NCBI RefSeq assembly: GCF_003014575.1
Contig: NZ_PYGF01000008.1
Span: 162,613 to 226,612, forward strand
Origin: Cecembia rubra
GTDB taxonomy: Bacteria; Bacteroidota; Bacteroidia; Cytophagales; Cyclobacteriaceae
Direction of reading: 5' to 3'
DNA: 64,000 nt
Each line of letters opens with the position of its first letter. The first letter of the stretch is position 1. Shown one piece after another: positions 61,589-64,000 of this stretch. Under the pieces are notes generated by a model that had not been told where the DNA came from, searched no databases, and saw only the letters and a program-made list of their open reading frames with translations. A program made the translations under genes and the position numbers.

Positions 61589-62176
61589 TTATCCAGACTG
61601 CCTTAGCCTGTGAATGGTACTTTTACCTATTCCTAACATGTGCTGAAAATCCTTTACTTGCAAGCATATTAAGAGATCTTTATGCATTTTCATAATTGCA
61701 TTATAGGCATCAGCTTTGGGCTGTGAAAGAATTTCAGTATTCCAGTGGTAAAGCTTACTGATGATTTCATGGTTGATTTTTATCGCGAGGTCAGCTATTT
61801 CTGGAATCTGCTTTAAAACCATGGGCTCAATATCTTTTCTGAGTTCAACGCAGGTCACCTCATTTCTTGCCAAGAAAAGGGACGGACTTGGCTTTTGGGA
61901 AACATAAGACAGGAAATCAAATGCATTGTCCCCGTCACAAAAGACCATCCTGGTAATGGACTGTCCCTTATTGTTTAGGTGGTGCAGGGTTACTACACCT
62001 TTCCAGACGAGCCTGCTGTGAGTTTCCACTTCATTGAAGTTTTTGATGATACTGTTTCTTGGATAGGTCCTTACTTCAAGAAACTTTTCCAGTTTTAGGT
62101 AAGTAGACCAGTTTACCTTGGAAACTGTATCATACTTCTCTTTGAGCTGAATGAGTAGTAATCTGTCAATTTTCAT
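61589..62176 (-). CDS. Crp/Fnr family transcriptional regulator
   Basis: 195 residues, the common Bacteroidota form. The cyclic-nucleotide-binding-like beta-roll is about 30-115 (EVRTYPRNSIIKNFNEVETHSRLVWKGVVTLHHLNNKGQSITRMVFCDGDNAFDFLSY). A long dimerisation helix (about 125-165) and a short HTH (LQVKDFQHMLGIGKSTIHRLRQSG) follow. The cAMP-binding residues of Crp are not conserved, so the effector is unknown. It lies upstream of the terpene synthase on the same strand but is separated by a terminator. The gene-free region behind it has inverted TCCCAAATG words that could be its sites. Confidence 0.85.
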   Translation of the reverse strand: MKIDRLLLIQLKEKYDTVSKVNWSTYLKLEKFLEVRTYPRNSIIKNFNEVETHSRLVWKGVVTLHHLNNKGQSITRMVFCDGDNAFDFLSYVSQKPSPSLFLARNEVTCVELRKDIEPMVLKQIPEIADLAIKINHEIISKLYHWNTEILSQPKADAYNAIMKMHKDLLICLQVKDFQHMLGIGKSTIHRLRQSG

Positions 62177-62740
62177 AATTCTATCATTGAAAAATCCGGC
62201 AATATTTAAAAACAGGGCAAAATCCTTTTGGGACCTGAATATGGCCAGCTAAAACGAACCTTAGAACCCAAAAGGTAACCTATTGATAATCAATTTATAA
62301 AATAAATACTAAAAACCTTCATTATTTACCTATAAACACACTTAGAATGAGGAATTTAATCCCAAATGAAACCCGGGAACTTTAAAAATACCTAAAAATG
62401 CAAATATTCTTGAACAGATCCTATGACTTAAATCCGCATGATGCTTTGTGACACATAAGAGCGTATAACAATGAAAATCTTGAATGGTTGAAAACCTATA
62501 AGCATCATCAGAAAGTAATAAATAAAAGTAACCTGACAAAATTCAATTTTATTGTCCACTATTCCCTAAATGGGTTTTACTTTTTCATCTAGATAATAAT
62601 TCTCCAGGTTTCATTTGGGACTTTTTTCGCACAAAACCATAAGAAATATTCAAGCTTTCTTTCAAAAAGAATCACTTTACCAATAATTTGAATAAAAATT
62701 AAAAGCCAAACTCAGCGGGGAAAACAAAACGAAAAATCAA
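62177..62740. other. Gene-free control region between crp-like and mauE-like genes
   Basis: 564 bp without an open frame of note. It has CCTTTTGGG (62224-62232) with its exact complement CCCAAAAGG (62267-62275), and an inverted pair at 62360 and 62607. Bases 62640-62740 are AT-rich and should hold the promoter of the MauE-like gene. Confidence 0.55.
62360..62620. repeat. Inverted repeat TCCCAAATGAAACC 247 bp apart
   Basis: TCCCAAATGAAACC (62360-62373) and its exact complement (62607-62620) bracket 233 bp with no gene. Extending each arm to 18 bases leaves only two mismatches. The inner word TCCCAAATG also appears in the palindromic terminator at 61534. The element could be a decayed short mobile repeat or a pair of operator sites. 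Confidence 0.6.
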
Positions 62741-63184
62741 ATGAGGGCAATGTATGTACATAAAGGCAATAAAAAAGTAAGGAGCTTATTGCTTGAAGTA
62801 ATTCCCTACGTATTGGCCTTTTTATTTCTTTACACAGGCTTCAGCAAGCTGATGGATCCTGTTGGAACCTATCAGGGGCTCAGCAATCAGGTTTTGCCTA
62901 CCCTACTTGCCGAACTGTTGTTTTATAGCTTACCTCCCATTGAGCTGACAATTGCGGTCCTACTTTTAAAGGACAGGACTATCAAAATAGGATTAGCATC
63001 ATTTTCAATCCTGATGACTGTATTCAGCGCCTACATCATATTGGTACTTACGGGAGTATTCGGAAGGGTCCCTTGTAGTTGTGGTGGGGTATTGAACAGC
63101 CTGGGCTGGTGGGAACACTTATGGTTCAACCTCTTTTTCCTTGGATTGGCAGGGATAGGATTGAAGTTAAAGAGTGAAAAATGA
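62741..63184 (+). CDS. MauE/DoxX family redox-associated membrane protein
   Basis: A 147-residue protein with four membrane helices: about 17-35 LLEVIPYVLAFLFLYTGFSKL, 50-70 LLAELLFYSLPPIELTIAVLL, 78-100 and 120-140. The motif VPCSCGGVLNSLGWWEHLWFNLFFL carries the C-x-C-G pair typical of MauE-like proteins. MauE helps maturation of methylamine dehydrogenase, probably by supporting disulfide chemistry; in Bacteroidota, stand-alone copies lack that partner and their role is open. It is followed after 216 bp by a small Sec-exported peptide with two cysteines. Confidence 0.85.
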   Translation: MRAMYVHKGNKKVRSLLLEVIPYVLAFLFLYTGFSKLMDPVGTYQGLSNQVLPTLLAELLFYSLPPIELTIAVLLLKDRTIKIGLASFSILMTVFSAYIILVLTGVFGRVPCSCGGVLNSLGWWEHLWFNLFFLGLAGIGLKLKSEK

Positions 63185-63240
63185 AGATACAAGGCAAAAG
63201 ATACAAGACTCAAGAGATAAGAGACAAGAAATAAGAGCTA
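63184..63240. repeat. Degenerate short-period repeat (AAGATACAAG-like)
   Basis: About eight imperfect words such as AGATACAAG, AGACTCAAG, AGATAAGAG and AGACAAG follow one another with a period near 7. This simple sequence is typical of gaps between genes in this group. Confidence 0.6.
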
Positions 63241-63320
63241 AGACAAAATATCAGGAAATGAAATAAATCTTCTGGATCTTTTACCAGGTAGGGGGTCAGG
63301 AAGTGAGGGGATAAAAAAAA

Positions 63321-63368
63321 CCGGCCGTTCCTCTCCAAAGATCAATAGGTCAGGATCAAAACGACCGG
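63321..63368 (+). promoter_or_regulatory. Leader hairpin before the small exported peptide gene
   Basis: CCGGCCGTT (63321-63329) pairs with AACGACCGG (63360-63368), one mismatch, 30-nt loop, preceded by an A run and 32 nt before the ATG at 63401. It might be an mRNA leader structure or an operator; it is not a terminator because no T run follows. Confidence 0.4.
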
Positions 63369-63400
63369 AATTACTTTAACTATATTAAACAATCAAAATT

Positions 63401-63688
63401 ATGAAAAATCAAATCAAAAACCTGTTACGTGCAGGAGTATTTATGTTGGCAGCAGTATTAGCTTTTGCTTTTACCAAGCCGGTTGATGCATTACAGCCAA
63501 AGTATGCAGTCGACTCACAAGGAAGACTCTATGATTTGACTGGAGTCAACCAAGGCAGCGGTGTAAATGAGTATCAATGTATTCTTTCTGAAAACACGTG
63601 TACTTGGGCTGATATAGATTTGACAACTCCAATGCAGACCGAAGCTCAATTTGTACCGGGTTCTGGTCTCCAACCTATTGGAGAATAA
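63401..63688 (+). CDS. Small Sec-exported protein with two cysteines (DUF6520-like)
   Basis: A 95-residue protein. A signal peptide (MKNQIKNLLRAGVFMLAAVLAFAFTKPVDAL) is followed by a mature part of about 65 residues (YAVDSQGRLYDLTGVNQGSGVNEYQCILSENTCTWADIDL) with exactly two cysteines (YQC...NTC), which could form a disulfide. Size, signal and the C-x-n-C middle resemble the DUF6520 proteins of Bacteroidota, often found beside MauE-like genes. The function is unknown. A 16-bp terminator follows the gene. Confidence 0.7.
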   Translation: MKNQIKNLLRAGVFMLAAVLAFAFTKPVDALQPKYAVDSQGRLYDLTGVNQGSGVNEYQCILSENTCTWADIDLTTPMQTEAQFVPGSGLQPIGE

Positions 63689-63703
63689 CTAATATCTTAT
63701 AAT

Positions 63704-63737
63704 AAACACCCTTCAAGAAAGTTCTTGAAGGGTGTTT
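63704..63737 (+). terminator. Hairpin terminator after the small exported peptide gene
   Basis: Perfect 16-bp stem AAACACCCTTCAAGAA (63704-63719) against its complement (63722-63737), with a 2-nt loop. It lies 15 bp past the stop codon. The T run after it is short; the outer AAA/TTT arms supply part of it. Confidence 0.8.
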
Positions 63738-63819
63738 CTGTTATAATGCTGGATTAAGTTCAAACTCGTTGGGTGGGATAATGATAAAATATCTAGTTGG
63801 ATCAGTTCCTATTGAGAAA

Positions 63820-64000
63820 GGACACTATCCCGATAAGTGTGTAAACTTTAAATTATGATTTTATGGTCAGGTTTCAAGAAGCCTGACCCTATCACCAAAT
63901 ATAAGCAGGAAACTGTTAAGGATAGTACCCCAGTCTCGAATGGGCATAGTCCATTTTTTCGATGCTTCCCTTGCAGCGAGGAAAACAGACTTCATAACAG
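63820..64000 (-). mobile_element. IS256-family insertion sequence, right end (cut by window edge)
   Basis: The end of a Mutator-type transposase gene (63867-64000, minus strand) is followed by GACACTATCCCGATAAGTG (63821-63839) and TGTAAAC, which has the look of an IS256-family terminal repeat. The remaining element extends beyond base 64000. Neither the target duplication nor the other end can be seen. Confidence 0.6.
63867..64000 (-). CDS. IS256-family transposase, C-terminal fragment
   Basis: The last 43 residues are in the window: [18 protein letters not shown], then [25 protein letters not shown] and a stop. The word [20 protein letters not shown] is the standard C-terminal block of IS256/Mutator transposases ([23 protein letters not shown]). 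The frame is open to the window edge, so the gene may be intact. It marks a recent or recurring insertion site at the end of the accessory tail. Confidence 0.85.
   Translation of the reverse strand, partial: VMKSVFLAAREASKKWTMPIRDWGTILNSFLLIFGDRVRLLET

Overview
The window looks like chromosomal DNA of a Bacteroidota bacterium, most likely of the Cyclobacteriaceae/Cytophagales group. Indicators are a SusC/SusD pair with an accessory lipoprotein, a second CarboxypepD_reg-TonB receptor, a type IX-secretion-style C-terminal domain, a bacillithiol gene (bshC), S9 peptidase DPP4, Bacteroidota-style promoters (TTTG, about 20 bp, TAnnTTTG), few Shine-Dalgarno sites, and many short dispersed intergenic repeats. 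These are judgements from motifs and word patterns; no database search was run.

Layout. (1) 1-16511: a carbohydrate and small-acid catabolism region. A leftward six-gene operon (4527 to 1) encodes a NagB/AgaI-like isomerase, an HPS-like (OMP decarboxylase superfamily) lyase, an MDR dehydrogenase, an SDR, a TIM-barrel isomerase and an SMP-30 lactonase. Next come a GntP permease, a gluconate-5-dehydrogenase-like SDR, a second TIM-barrel protein, a large lipoprotein dehydrogenase with a cytochrome c domain, a Tat-exported carboxylesterase, an M19 dipeptidase, a RidA protein and a second GntP permease. They suggest import and oxidation of aldonates or related acids; no sugar kinase is visible. 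(2) 16602-24969: a T9SS-type surface protein, a DUF4105 membrane protein, uvrB, an AlbA_2 protein, an ACC-deaminase-like PLP enzyme and an RluD-type pseudouridine synthase. (3) 24970-26005: a gene-poor kilobase with two tRNA-like RNA genes that share almost the same acceptor and T arms, each with a Bacteroidota -7 element and an intrinsic terminator. (4) 26006-36467: a giant AsmA-like protein and a housekeeping block (EamA, DusB, CPBP protease, DUF2007, CdsA, glutamate dehydrogenase, phosphatidylserine decarboxylase). (5) 36924-42559: a TonB receptor, two small membrane proteins and an eight-unit array of hairpin repeats with a 501-bp higher-order period. (6) 42560-50509: DPP4, D-Ala-D-Ala ligase, a copper P-type ATPase, BshC and 5-formyl-THF cyclo-ligase. 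(7) 50872-57835: a small beta-barrel and a SusC/SusD/lipoprotein operon. (8) 57900-64000: an accessory tail with an IS1595-family transposase relic, an HxlR regulator divergent from an NAD(P)-binding protein, a class I terpene synthase, a Crp/Fnr regulator, a MauE-like membrane protein, a small Sec-exported two-cysteine peptide, and the end of an IS256-family element cut by the window edge.

The most unusual items are the paired tRNA-like genes (25246-25307 and 25725-25848). After them come the terpene synthase/Crp/MauE/small-peptide tail, the repeat array, and the kinase-less sugar operon whose MDR enzyme lacks the structural-zinc cysteines.
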